Shown here: one piece after another, positions 31,021 to 44,300 of the stretch | Layout: the number at the start of each line of letters is the position of its first letter | How positions within the stretch are numbered: the first letter of the stretch is position 1 | From: Branchinecta lynchi | Lineage: Eukaryota; Arthropoda; Branchiopoda; Anostraca; Branchinectidae | Assembly: GCA_023053575.1 (NCBI GenBank) | Contig: JAKZAP010000004.1 | Span: 6,429,572 to 6,493,571 of the forward strand | DNA: 64,000 nt | Reading direction: 5' to 3' | Notes under the pieces: generated by a model | What the model was told of the DNA's origin: nothing | What the model saw: the letters and a program-made list of their open reading frames with translations, nothing else | The model's database searches: none | Translations under genes and position numbers: made by a program

Positions 31021-32353
31021 GTAAAAAGGCTATCTCCCCCCCCCCCCTCCCGTCGGTGGTAGTAGCACCCGTGCTTCAAACAATCATGTAGAGTCCGATT
31101 TTTAAATGATGTTTTACTTTTCTTTTACAAATAAAACCGTTTTGCTGAAGATTCTGATGAGAATTCGTACGAGTTACGTTGGTAACGAAAATCTGTACGT
31201 CAGTAACAGACGAGAAAAAATCGTAGAAACGAAGCAGAGGGCTCAGTCGTTCCGAATTTCTGCCTTACTAGTCCTAAGACTGTTGTTGACTGACGAAAAA
31301 AAAATCAGTTCGCCATACCTTACAGATTCGCTAAAAATTAAGACTATGTCCACACTACCAAAAATTCACTTCCATTTTTTGTTACATTGGAATCGCATGG
31401 TTTTTGGAGCCCTGCAGACAAACCGTTTAAAGGAAATGGCTGGAACACTTGACATGAGAAAGAAAAAGACTTCACCTTTGACATAGAGTAAAAACGAGTC
31501 CTCCAAGTTGAGAATCGATGACGCTACAGCGTTTCTGAGCGTACAAAACGTTACGTAGGTAACGATGGGGTTGCTCCAATATTTGGGATTAGGCTAGTAA
31601 AATTTCCATTTTCATCATTTGAGTTTTGTACTTGTATGTGTTCGGTTCAGTTAAGGTAGCTCTTAGGAGACTCCTAAGAACATTTTAGTGGGTGTTTTTG
31701 GTTTTCATTTTGGCCACTTAACCAATAATGTGTAGTCCAAAGTTAAGTAATTGTCCCAACTTCCAAGTAACTGCAAGTAACCTGTCTTAGCCAGACCGAC
31801 GATGAGGCACTCTGCCTGATGCAGTGGCATTAATACTGTGGCCAGACACATGCTGTTGTCATGCTACTGTAGGATTTGTATCATTGGATTTGTATCACTG
31901 GATTTGTATCATTTACAAATCCAGTGTGACCCTTCACCATACCAAGAGAAGGTGTCCCTGGGGCAGGAACTGAATAAAATGCCCACCAACCAATAGACTT
32001 TATGTTAGTATTGGTGCCTGTGATTACACTCATGCTATTATTACACTCATTGTTTTTTGATAAATTACTGTTCTTCAAGATACTCAATTAGATTAGTGGA
32101 AAGAAAACTAGATGAATTTGTTTCTACAGTTGCATTTCATCGGGTGTAGTTTTACTGTAGTGTTTTGGCTATGAAACTCTAATTTTTCGAACGGACATAT
32201 AAAAAGGTATGAAGCTAAACTTTTGGACAAGTTAAGAAAACAAGAGCGAGACTCAACCGGAATTACATAAAAAAAAATGAAAGAACATCTAAGAACATCT
32301 GTGTAGTATACTGCCTTTTTTGTTCTTGTCTAAGTTCTGTGTCAAATTTTTAG
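31021..32353. other. Upstream of TSFM coding start
   Basis: It must contain the TSFM promoter and any 5' UTR exon; I cannot place either. A 126-codon frame at 31106-31486 has no family resemblance. Confidence 0.35.
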
Positions 32354-32362
32354 GTGACAAGA

Positions 32363-32509
32363 ATGCGAAATATATTTGCATTGAGGCTAATCCAGACTTC
32401 AGCAGGAGTTGGTGCAAAATCACCACTGGCAGCTCTAAGGAAGAAGACTGGATATTCAATCTCAAACTGTAAAAAAGCCTTGGAAGCGAATGAGAACGAT
32501 CTTGAAAAG
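32363..32509 (+). CDS. TSFM: TSFM exon 1 (targeting peptide, TS-N domain)
   Basis: ATG at 32363, preceded by a good acceptor (tcaaatttttag|gtgaca, exon start 32354) only 9 nt upstream, with an in-frame TAG before it. A non-coding 5' exon, or trans-splicing, is therefore likely. It ends NENDLEK at aaaag|gtaaaa, phase 0. Confidence 0.88.
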
Positions 32510-35500
32510 GTAAAAAAAAAAATTCTTCATCCCTTTTACAGTTTCATTGAGCGCAGACTTCTTGATAAGGCCAAATTATTATTATGGGCTTGACCGTATT
32601 TAGAGTAGAGTAGAATTTAGCTTAAAAATGGCTTTCACAGCAATGATGCCAAATTTGCATTTCGCTTCAACATAGTCATTAACAAAGTCATCTTCAATTC
32701 AGCGTTTACAACAGTTATACAAATGTAAAATATATGTACAGTTTAAACACAACCAATGTTATCAACCTGAACACAACCAATGTGAACAAATTCAAAGTTT
32801 AGTCTTGAGAATTGAAAAGTGTCAAGAAAGATGGAACAAAGCTTTTCCCGTACTAAGGCCACATTTCCCCTGAGTCATCCCTCAAAACTACAGTTGATTG
32901 CAGAGTATTAGAAGTAAGTATGCTCTTTCTCACCCTTGTTGTCATGCTCACCTGGATCAAGAATTTGTCCAGCCTTCCTGCCAGCCTAAGGAACTTGGAA
33001 TTCTTGGAAAGCTCCTTCAGGACTTCAGGAGTGCCTCTTTCGAACAGCATGCAGGATGACGCTCAGGGAGCAGGGTTGACGAGAGATAGACTCATGAAAG
33101 TGTCATAATTCCTCGCAAAAAGGTGCTTTTTGGCACCCCGAATTCTTTTTTTCGCGGGCCGCTGCGCATTATGAAAAAAGCGAATAATTGGTAATTATTC
33201 TAAATTTGCAAGTACATTTTTTCAAAACATTTCTTAATTGTTACACCTAAGTTTTGTAGCAAACTCTTGTCAGAAATGAGCTTTATAAAATGCTTCAAAC
33301 TGTTTTTGTACCAAATCAGAGTAAAGTACATGTTTTTTGGGGCGCTAATACTTCACTTCAGTAAAGTAAAAGAAAATGGGCTTTTTCTTACCTAAAAAGT
33401 GACGTTTGAGCGTCAAAAAGCACCAAAAGTGTCACACTTGGCAACACTGTCAAGGAGTGGACTGCCAAGTTAGTTAGTGCTTTGGTAATAATTAGATTAT
33501 TACAGGTTTGTTTCCTTCCCCGAAGTTGAACCAGAGGATTGATAGCCTGACGAGGACCCTTACCAAGAAGGGCCGAAATATCGCTGACGAAGAATCGTAG
33601 CTGACGTATCCGTGTGAACATTGTTTGAATAAATGTTTCAAAGTCAGCTTGGGCTCCAAGAATATTTATCAGTTAGTTATTTGTCAAAATTGGAGTGCGC
33701 AGGGCATACTTTTTCTTCACAGCTGCACTCTGCACGTCATCTAGTCAAAGTTGATGAAACTTGGAAGGGGGAAAGAAAATTGCAGAAATTTTAGCCTATA
33801 GGCTAAAGTTGTTGCTTTACTGTTGGTATGAAATTTTCAGCATTGTTTCAGAAGTTCTATCTGACGAAAGGTGTTGAAGCCACACTAGGCCGTGGACGAA
33901 AATGACCCAAACGCATTTTGTTCTGTTCTTTACCTACAGTCACGGATTCTTAAAACAAAACAAAAAAGAAGATCGAAGAAGGAAAGTTTATGTTGAACTT
34001 TCAAGCTTTATGCTCTGCTGTTCGGTTTCCTCTGTTTCATTTAAAACTTGTACGTCTTATGACCACCGGGAAAGATACGTAGGTTGTAGCTCTACACCGG
34101 GAAAGATACGTAGGTTGTAGCTCTACAATGTACAGACTTAGTTTAATTATTATACGGTAGAGATGTGGTTCTATAGATGTTGATGTTTTATTTATTTATT
34201 TGTTTATTACATTTGATTTATTATTGACTTGCTTGCTCTGACAAAGTTTTTTATTTCCTTAGAGCTCGTAAAAGGATGCTCGAGTCCGCGAATAACTGCA
34301 ACGTCCGAAGTAACTAACATATAAAGTAACATATTCGATAGTGCAAAACGGATACGTCAGCTGAATTTTATTAGAGCTAAATTTCGGCCCTTCCTGGCTT
34401 GTGTTTTTAGTTTCTGTTTCCCACAAGTTCGTGTTTCCAACGTGAGGTGCTTGAGAGCCGGAAGAGGACCCTTGCCAAGAAGGGCCGAAACATAGCTCTA
34501 ATAAAATTCAGCTGACGTATCCGTTTTGCACTATCAAATATAATTCGCAGTCAGCTTGGGCTGAAGGAATATTTAAATAAAGTAACATTGCACAATAACA
34601 AACAGTGTTTTATTTTAGGCAGAAAACTGGCTGCATGCCAAGGCGCAAGAGCAGGGATGGGCCAAAGCAACAAAACTTCAAGGCAGGAACACAGCACAGG
34701 GGCTTATAGGGATTGCACTGAACAAGAACAGAACTGCAGCAGCCGTGGTTGAACTAAACTGCGAAACCGATTTTGTCGCAAGAAATTCCAAGTTCCAAGT
34801 GAGTCAGAAACATTGTTCTTAAAGCACCTGTACATACCGCATTTCTCAGTTAACCACGTATAGGACTCATGGACCGTGCTCCATCCTTCTTACAATAGTA
34901 ACTATTAGATACTATTTTCGCTCCAGCATATTGAAAAGTTACAACGCTGACGGTTCCTACCTTCTCGAAATAGTAACTAATAGGAACTATTTATTCAAAC
35001 AATGTTTACAACGGATACGTCAGCTACGATTCTTCATCAGCGATATTTCGGCCCTTCTTGGCAAAGGTCCTCGTCAGGCTGTCAATCCTCTTGGTCAACG
35101 TCGGGGAAGGAAACAAACCTGTAATCTAATAACAAACATTACAGGTTTGTTTCCTTCCCCGACGTTGACCAAGAGGATTGACAGCCTGACGAGGACCCTT
35201 GCCAAGAAGGTCCGAAATATCGTTGATGAAGAATCGTAGCTGACGTATCCGTTGTAAACATTTTGAATAATTTTTTTCAAAGTCAGCTTGGGCTCAAAGA
35301 ATATTGAATAGGAACTATTTTACCACGTTCGGAAGCATAATAAGCATAGTAACTACCACCTCTGTGACGCGATTTGCGCAATTAGCGCGTAGTCGTATAT
35401 TTTTCCGAAACGTGGAAAAATTCGTTCCAGCCTTGACGCTAAGAAACCAGACAGTGGGACGTCAAGCTTTTCTACTACGGTAATTTAGGTGGAAGACGAC

Positions 35501-38315
35501 CTCGTTAGCTCTGAATCGGGGGTTTGTACCTCTGTTGTATGCTTGACGAAAACGGTGTTCACGCAGTTAGCTACCTTCCGGAGCTGACCGCTGGCCACTG
35601 AAAAGCTGCGTTTGTGTTGAGATTCAGATTTCCCGCATTATAGTAGTCATAGCGCGTTGTGAGAACGGCCGTAGGTATTCTCAGCATCATATTAGAGCAA
35701 ATAGTGAAAATACAAAAAAATCCCTGAACACAAGCCAAATAATGCAGTCTGGTCAGTTAAATGATACACAAATAAGTTGACTTTTCAGTTAAATTTAAGG
35801 AAGAATCTTTAATTATTTTTTTTCACAAGTTTTTTCTTCCAGCTTGAGCGGCGTGAGAGCCTGAAGAGGACCATTGCCAAGAAAGGCCAAAACATAGCTA
35901 TAATACAATTTAGCTGAAGTATGCGGTTTAGATTGTCAGACGTTCAAAATACCCACGGCCGTCGTCAAAACACAAAATTCTACTATGGCGACGAAAATTT
36001 CAATCTCAATAGAGACGCGGTTTTTCAGTGGCCAGGGATCAGCTCGCGGAAGGTAGCTCACTGCGTGACCACTTATTCGTAAATTGTTTTCGTCAAGCAA
36101 ACAACACAGGTACAAGCTAATAGAGGTACCACAAATCTCACAGGAAATTCCACTATATTTAAATCTGATTATTCGTGAATAGCGGAGCAACGAAGTAACG
36201 CATTTTCATCGGATCTTCAAGCCTCTTTAACTGAACAGGTGATGGGTAATTAGATTGTCCCGTCTCAGCCCTTTTCGTTTATACTTTAAACGCCCTAAAC
36301 AGCGGAATCTTTGCTCGATACCGTCTCGTGATTGCGCCTTGCCAACTGAAAGGAACAGAAAACTTGACTCAAACTTGACTCGGGGAGCTAGCTGACATAT
36401 CAAGAATGTACCCTTTGTCGATACTGAGAGTAAGAAAAATTCTCGTTACGACCATTGCAGTTTCCGAGAATTTGACTTTTGAGTTAGTAGAAAAAAAAAG
36501 CAAAAGGTTTGTGTGCCGGGAGTAGGAATCGAACGCACGATCTCTTGACTACTATCCCGATGTGTTCGTCAACACGGCCAAAGGCGAACTTTTACAGGGC
36601 ATAAGGGGCAAGGGCATGCCAGCTAGCTTTGGGAACACTAAGTAGGGGGTTCGAGATAACAAAGAAGGGCGGTCCTGTCGACAATAAGTCCCTGTATCTT
36701 TATCTAAGCCCCCCAGGTCGGTTTGATGGCCGAAAGTTGCGTAGTCAAGTTTTCTATTCCTTTAAGCCACGAAATGTTCAAACACATTAAATAATCCGTG
36801 TCAATCCATTCATTCTTTTTCTCAGCTCCCGCTGTATATCTTTTCACACAATATCTTTTCTCCGCGCAGTTCAGTCAGCAATTTTTGGGGATCCCAAAAT
36901 GTAAGTGGAGGGATACCTATGACATCGCAAAAGTTGTCCGTCCGTCGGTCTGTAAGCACGATAACTCTCGAAGGGAATGAGATATTTTCATGAAACTTGG
37001 TGTGAGGATTGTTTGGGTCAAGGGTAAGGTCAAATTCGTAGATGGGCTCTGTAGCCCTATACTTGGGGGTGGGAGAGGGGGTTCAGATTAAGGGACAAAC
37101 AAAATATTTTTAAACAGCTAATGTGTAAGTAGATTGTCGTGTAAGAAGACATGCTGAGCACGACGGTGAAAATTATTTTATCGCCGGACAAGTAGTTCGT
37201 CCGGAATCCGGCAAAAACCGGAAAGTTTGTTAAAAGAAAAGTTTCATTTGAATTTGATTAAATGTTTGATTTAGGGGTAAGAAGACATGCTGAACACGAT
37301 GGTGAAAACCATTTTTTTTTACAACTAGTTCGCCTGGAATCCAGCCAAAACCGGAAAATATGTTAAAAGCAAAAGTTTTATCTGAAGTTGATTAGATAAT
37401 AGATTTAGGGGTAAGAAGAGACGCTGAGTCTGTATATGACAATCATTTTTTACCCGGACATATAGTTAGTCCGGAATCCGGTTGTACCCGCATTTTCAAA
37501 GTTTTATTTAAAGTTGATTAGATGTTCTTTTTTTGCTGGACTAGCAGTTAGCTCGGAATTCGGGCGAAACCGCAAATTTGGCAGAAGTAAAGCAAAAAGT
37601 TTCGGTCGGTGTCAAAATAGATATTTTTTTATAGATAGATAGAATATCTGAACTCAGTTTTCTCTGATGATTAGCCTGACGAGGACTGGATCTGGCGAAG
37701 ACAAGACCCAATTGTCTGGATCAAATCTTAGATTTTTGGGATCCCATCGACACCTTTGTCCTTGTTTTATGATCGCCCCGTGATTACACTTTAAAAAGTA
37801 TCTCCGGGTAAGGATAAAATTTAGCTGAAGCATTTGCTACTGGGATTAATCTTATCTATACTGAGAATTGAGAAAGATTACTATGAAATAGAGATAAGAT
37901 TAATTCCATTGGGAAATACTACACAGTTAACTTTAATCCTTACTCGGGGATTCCTTTTACAGTGATCAGGATCGAACCGTCGACTCCCGAAAATGAAAAT
38001 CTGGAAGCAAATGATGCCACAAGAACCACGGGTTTTCTAATAAAAGTCATATGCTTACTTTTCCAAATTCATTTTATGTAGTTAGGGGCACGAGAAATGA
38101 AAAGAAACAGGTGCCAAATAATTCCGACGACACGAATCGCTGCATTCGCCGCGTCACAATGAAAATAAAATTCTTGAAAGAGAAATGACCATAGCTTCTC
38201 AGGGCTTAGGCTTCTCAGTAGTAAGTTGCCCGTTATTATTTCACAGAAACATGTAATTCCGATTTCAATTAATGATGTCGTCCAGGCGATCAAGCGGATG
38301 AAGTCATCATCTTCT

Positions 38316-38366
<51 letters not shown>

Positions 38367-41300
38367 TTATTTGCGCTAAAAAGCCACAAGGGCCATGGCA
38401 AATACAAAATAATAACAACAAAACAACAACAATAACAAACCTACAAAAAACCTTCCCGATATGACAGAGCGATCCGAAGGAATCTACCAAATCTCTTTAA
38501 ATCCCCAAAATGTTTACTTTTTAATTTTCTAACAAGTTCCTCCCTCGAGAAAAAACCCACCCTAAAAATTTCCTCCCTTAGATACCTTAAACCCTCACAA
38601 TCACAAATAAAATGCTCTACATCTTCATCAATCATCCCGCACAAAGGGCAGAAATAAGGACCAGACGAAACTCTAATTTTCCCAATATATTTTCTTCTTT
38701 GGCCAAAAGGCAAACAATCTCCTCTCAGACTAATTAAATATTTCAATTCTTCTGGAGATAACCCCGACTTAAAATAAATTTCTTCGCCCCATGCCTCCTT
38801 AACCCTATTGTAGAGACTCAGGGACCCAGGAATCCAAACCTTACAACCCCACGCCTGCAACTCCTGGTCCTTTAATACTCTTTGGACTTCTTTCGCGACC
38901 TCACCTACCTCTAGCTGAACCCCCTTCCCCTCGTTCCACCTACCTGACAGTCCACACTCATTCAAAATAGTCTTAATTTGGCCAGGCCAAGTACCCTCAC
39001 GTTCATCCTTTAGTGCCTCCAGATATGCCGCTTTGGTCAACCGTACCCGAGGAAGCGTAAGGATTTTTTCCCAGAATTTAACCATACGAACTAAACGAAC
39101 ACTACGAAGACTAGTAAGGCCTAAATCTCCCTTCAAAAATAAACTATTTAAAGTAATATTTACCCCTAGAACTCTTTTAAAATACTTAAGCTGTACTGCT
39201 TCAAGCTTATCCCCCTGAATAAAACCCCATATTTCAGATCCATAATGCATTGCTGACGCTACTTTCGTAGCAAACACCTGCTTGTGAAATTTAACATCCT
39301 TTAGTGCTATTAACGGACTTCTAAGAATAAGATTAGCACATCGACTACCCTTCACCACACAATGCTCAACATGCTTCCCAAATCGACCCTTTGCAGAAAG
39401 TTTAACTCCTAAATAAATAAACTCCTGCTTAATTTCTAACTCCTTACCACCAAAATTTACTTTATCACTAGCTGCTATTTTCCCCCCTTTACGAAAAACC
39501 ATCACCACTGACTTTGAAGCATTCAATTCCAATTCTTTAATTGAAAGATAATCCGTCACCAAATTTAGAAGCTTCTGTAGGTTATCACGTGAACCAGCCA
39601 CCAATGCTATGTCGTCGGCAAAAAGAAGCATGCAAAGGCGAAAAATATCAACAGAAAGCATAGGAGCTTGTCCATCCCGCATATAAGAATCTAAATCATT
39701 AATATAAAGTGAAAATAGTTTAGGCGACAAAGTGCAACCTTGTTTTAAGCCCATTTTCGAAGAAAAAACCTTCGAAAATTTCCCAGCAACCCGAACTACA
39801 AGTCTTACACTGGAGTAAAGCTCCACCAAAATTAATACAAACCAAGCAGGAAGGCCCAAATCAAGCAGAGACTTCACTAGAAGCCTCCGGTTTACATTGT
39901 CGAAAGCACCTTTAAGGTCCAAAAAAGCCACATAAAACCTTGCACCCCGTGCCTTAGTATACTTCCTAGCTAACACATTTAAAAAAAAATTTGGTCCAAA
40001 GTAGAATAACCTTCTCTGAACCCTGCCTGAACTGGACTAAGCTTCTCTGCCTTTTCTAGCCAATTTTTTAGCCTAAAATCAAGCACCTTGCAGAAAATCT
40101 TACTAACTGCGTTTGCTAGGTGAATAACTCTATAATTATCATGCCTTGTCCTGTCCCCCTTTTTAAATAGGGGAATAACAATTGACGTATCCCATTGTCG
40201 TGGCCAGTAAGCTTTTTCAACTAATACTGAAAAAATTGCCGCCAAAATGGGTAATAAAACAGTTCTACCCCAACTCCACAGTCTTGTAGGAATTCCATCT
40301 ACACCTGGAGCTGACGAACCTTTCATCCTTTTCAACTGATCCCATATTTCCTGTTCACTTACTTTATCAATTAGCCTAGAATCTTCCTCATTTAAAGGGA
40401 AGCATGGTTGGTTTCTAAGACTACTCGTCAGACTATCATGAACTGTAGGCTCACTTAATGCACTATTAATAACACTAGGCGGTTCTTTACTCTCAAAAAA
40501 ATCCACCCAAGACTCTGCAGGTGGGACAAAATCTTGAGACGGCCCATGCATTGACGCTTTAATTTCCTTCCAGAAATCCCCGTTACTTTTTATTGTCGAG
40601 ATTGACTCTCACCATCTTAATTTGGATTGTACTACTCTTTTGTGCCATTTACAGTTAATGTTTCAGATGTGTCTAACAATTTCTGCGGTTCCCGACAGCT
40701 TCTTGTACGGTTCCGTAACTTCTATTCTCAACTTGACAAAACCCCTTCTATTCCTTTTTCTTATCGACCAATTACCACTGCTTGTAACATCAGTAAAGTC
40801 CCTGAGTATATATTATTACCTTATTTAAGTTAGAATTCTAATTTTGGGGATAATCAGTTTGGGTTCGAGTCTGGTGTTAGTTGCCAACATGCCCACAGGG
40901 TTTCGGCGGCGGCTATTAAACAAGCTATAGCAGAAGGCTCCTCCCTTTACCTTTGCGCTCTTTACCTTTCAAAAGCGTTTGACAGCTTTGTACACAGTCA
41001 AGCTCTCTGCTCTTTGCTATCCCATGGTGTTAACATTTCTGTAATTTTCCTTTTGCGTTCTTGGTATGAGAACTCTTTCCTTCGAATCAACCACAGTAAC
41101 TCACCCTCTGTTCGGATTCGGCCGGGAGTTCAACAAGGGGGGGTACTTTCTCCTTGTATTTTCAAGATTTGTATATCGAATATTTTGTCAAAAATCCACT
41201 CAGCATATTCTATTGGACATTCTGACGTTTCTTATCTTGCTTATGCAGACGACTTGCTTCTGATTAGCAATAGTCGCACAAGCCTTTCTTCAATGGTTTC

Positions 41301-44300
41301 AAAAGATTCTAGTCTCTTCTCAGATGTTGGACTGTCTCTCAATGTGGAAAAATGTGAATTCTTGGTTTTTATGGCACTTGAGCTTACTCAAGTGCCATAT
41401 AGCGATTGTAATTTCTGTCCGTCAGTCGGTCTGTCGGTCTGTCGGTCCCGGTTTTGCTAGTTCGGGCACTTCCAGATAAGCTAGGACGATGAAACTTGGC
41501 AGGCATATCAGGGACCGGACCAGCTCAACTTAAAATTAATCATTTCTTCAATCCGACTTTCCCCGGATCCGGGAGTCCGGAAACTATAAAGCAAAAGTGG
41601 AGCGAAAAGTAGCAAAAAATAGCGCTGCCCGAGTGCGGGAGCGAACCAGGAACCTCTGAGTTGAAAGTCCAACGCTCTACCAACTGAGCCACAAGTCCAT
41701 GTATGAGAGAGCGAATGCGGGAGCAACAACAAAGTGGATAATCTAAACAAATTACATTGTTAGGATAATGGAACTTGTCAGGAATATTGACAAGTTCAAG
41801 GAGCGTATGCGGGAGTATATATTGTTAAAAGATTGACGACCTGATTAACCTGGACATAGTCAAGAAACATAAATAATAGTTTGGGCACTTCCACGCAAGC
41901 TAGGACGATGAAACTTCGCAGGCATATCAGGGACCCGACCAGACTAAGTTGGAAATAGTCACTTGCCCGATCCGACCATCGTGGGGGAGGGGGCGGAATC
42001 CGGAAAATAGGGACATTCATCACTTTCGAACGGGTGATCGGATCTTAATGAAACTTGATATCTGGAAAGATCTCGTGTCTCAGATGTCTCATTTCGAATC
42101 CGGACCGGATCCTATGAATCTTGGGGGTGGGTCTTAAGGGGAGTGGAGGGACGGGGAATCCGGAAAAATTTGGAAAAATTAAATATTTTCAGCTTACGAA
42201 CGGGTCGTCGGATCGTAACGAAACTTGATATATGGAAGGACCTCATGTCTCAGACGCCGGTGACATTGGGGGGAGTTGGAAGGGGAAACCGGAAATCTTG
42301 AAAAACGCTCAGAGTGGAGAGATCCGGATGAAACTTGGTAGAAAGAACAAGCACAAGTCCTAGATACCTGACTGACATAACCGGAAAGGATCCGCTCACT
42401 TTGGGGGAGTTGGGGGGGGACTCCTAATTTCTAGTGATCCCGCGAGTTCGATGCTTCCTGATGTGCTAGGACAATGAAAATTGGCAAGCATGCCAAGGAC
42501 TGAGGGGTTGCTCACTCCCAAAAACGATGTACACCAAGTGCCGCGGTGCCGTGCCGGTGCCGCGGTGCCGTGCCGGTGCCGTGCCGGTGCCGTGCCGGTG
42601 CCGTGCCGGTGCCGTGCCGGTGCCGAGCCGGTGCCGTGCCGGTGCCGTGCCGGTGCCGCGGTGCCGTGCCGGTGCCGCGGTGCCGTGCCGGTGCCGCGGT
42701 GCCGCGGTGCCGTGCCGGTGCCGAGCCGGTGCCAAGCCGGTGCCGCGGTTTTTTTTACTTCAAATTACAGTATTGTGATAAAGCACGATTTCTGATGTAC
42801 ATGTAAACAAATTTCATCAGATATTGGCCGAGAATGAAGTCGGCAATGTGTGTTGAATACAAGAGCTAGCAGCTCATATGGTACTTGCAAGGCTGGGTCA
42901 GAGGATGAAATTTAGGAATTTGTAAATTCTTGGGTTTCTTGTGTTTAATTATAAGCCATACCCTTGAAATAAAAATGATTGTGGGCCCTTGGAAATCAAG
43001 AGAATGATCTGGTGAAAAGTATTTTATTTTTGCACTTTAAGGGCACTAGAAATTCATGTGAAAGCAAAACCCTTTAGGCAAAAGTGACTATGGGCTCATG
43101 GGGATCACGTAGTTGTATATTTTGCTCAAACTAATGCAACCTATAATACTAATGCAACCTACTTCCGTAATCATTACATATATTTTTAAACCCGGAGACC
43201 CACGTTTCGTGCGGTACATTCTAACCCCTCTAACAAAACCTCGCTGATTTTATCACTTGTTTTGCTACCTTCGATGTGTATCACGCTGTCGACGGTTCGA
43301 GACGGTTGCGCGACGGTTGTCTGCGAGAATTTTTTCCATCAGGAAAATCGGTTATGCAAATTGTTTCCCTGTTTCTGCTAGAAGTCAACGGGTCTCGGAA
43401 AAGGCTTAAAACAGCCAAAACAGTTATTTATTTATTGAAAGCACAGCATAGTTAAAGTATTCAAATACTTTAAAATACTGTAAGTTGAAGAGTGATTAGT
43501 GCGAGGGGTCCTTTAAGGGAGCTGGAAATTCATTTTGAAGCAAAACCCTTGTTTCACAAATAATCATGGGCTCATGGGGATCATGAAAATATATGTTTTG
43601 CTCCAAAGTATTTTCTGTACTTTGTGGTTATGATGAGTACTTTAAGGAATGTGGTTGGCTCTATAAAAGAATTTATGAACCAATCTTTTCCTTCCTTGAC
43701 TACCTACTTAGGCTAACTGGTACATATATTTAGCCACAGCAAGTGCATGAAAATGGCAAAGTTCGAAGCACGAACGTTCAAATAAGCATACCTCTATTGC
43801 ACTCCCAGAGTGTCTGATGGGGAAATTGACTTTTTCCAAGTTAAATATGCCTGCCAAGTATCATTCTTAGCACACTCTACAAATATGAAAAAAAGATTGG
43901 TCGCCACTGAATTACCTTCACCTGAAGCAAAATATACTGAAGCTGACTCAAGTTTTGGGCGATATTCGATACCGATAACGATATATCCATGTATCGGACA
44001 AAATATCGATATCGAAAGTAAATATCCATATCGATAACGATATTTGTTCATTCGTAAAGATTGCAATTAATCCAACATAACCCACACTTATATATACGAA
44101 ATTGGAGCAATGTGTATTCCGCAATTCCTTTCTTATTTATCCGGAGTTCGAGATGATCCAGTATGCGATATATCGGATATCGATCGATCGATATATCGCA
44201 CCAAATATCGATATCGAAACGTAAATATCGCTATCGAAAACGATATTTGTTCATCGTAATTATTGTAAATAATCTGAACTAACCTACACTTATATATCCG

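Larger units (their letters stand above)
38316..40600 (-). mobile_element. Non-LTR retrotransposon RT1 (minus strand, one frameshift)
   Basis: Coding runs 40590 to 38441 in two frames (190 and 511 residues) that join at a T run (39980s). The first part has the [25 protein letters not shown] and [11 protein letters not shown] blocks. The second has [24 protein letters not shown], the catalytic LLFADDIAL box, then a maturase-like region and a C-terminal zinc-binding motif (CPLCG..H.ICDC). It ends with GCCATGGCCCTTGTGGC and an AATAAATC(TATC)n tail. The 5' end is truncated (no endonuclease seen). It lies within RT2, in TSFM intron 2, antisense to it. Confidence 0.85.

Noticed and set aside
31106..31486. 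126-codon frame upstream of TSFM
   Set aside because: No recognisable domain, splice-consistent partner or compositional sign of coding.
41620..41700. Candidate tRNA gene (minus strand)
   Set aside because: D-, anticodon- and T-arm-like sequence is present, but the acceptor arms do not pair, the anticodon stem is weak, and it is part of the repeated family A.
42481..42806. Overlapping open frames rich in Arg/Cys/Pro or His/Gly/Thr on both strands
   Set aside because: They are translations of the GTGCCGTGCCG minisatellite. Stop-free in nearly all frames because of the unit composition; no domain or start context.
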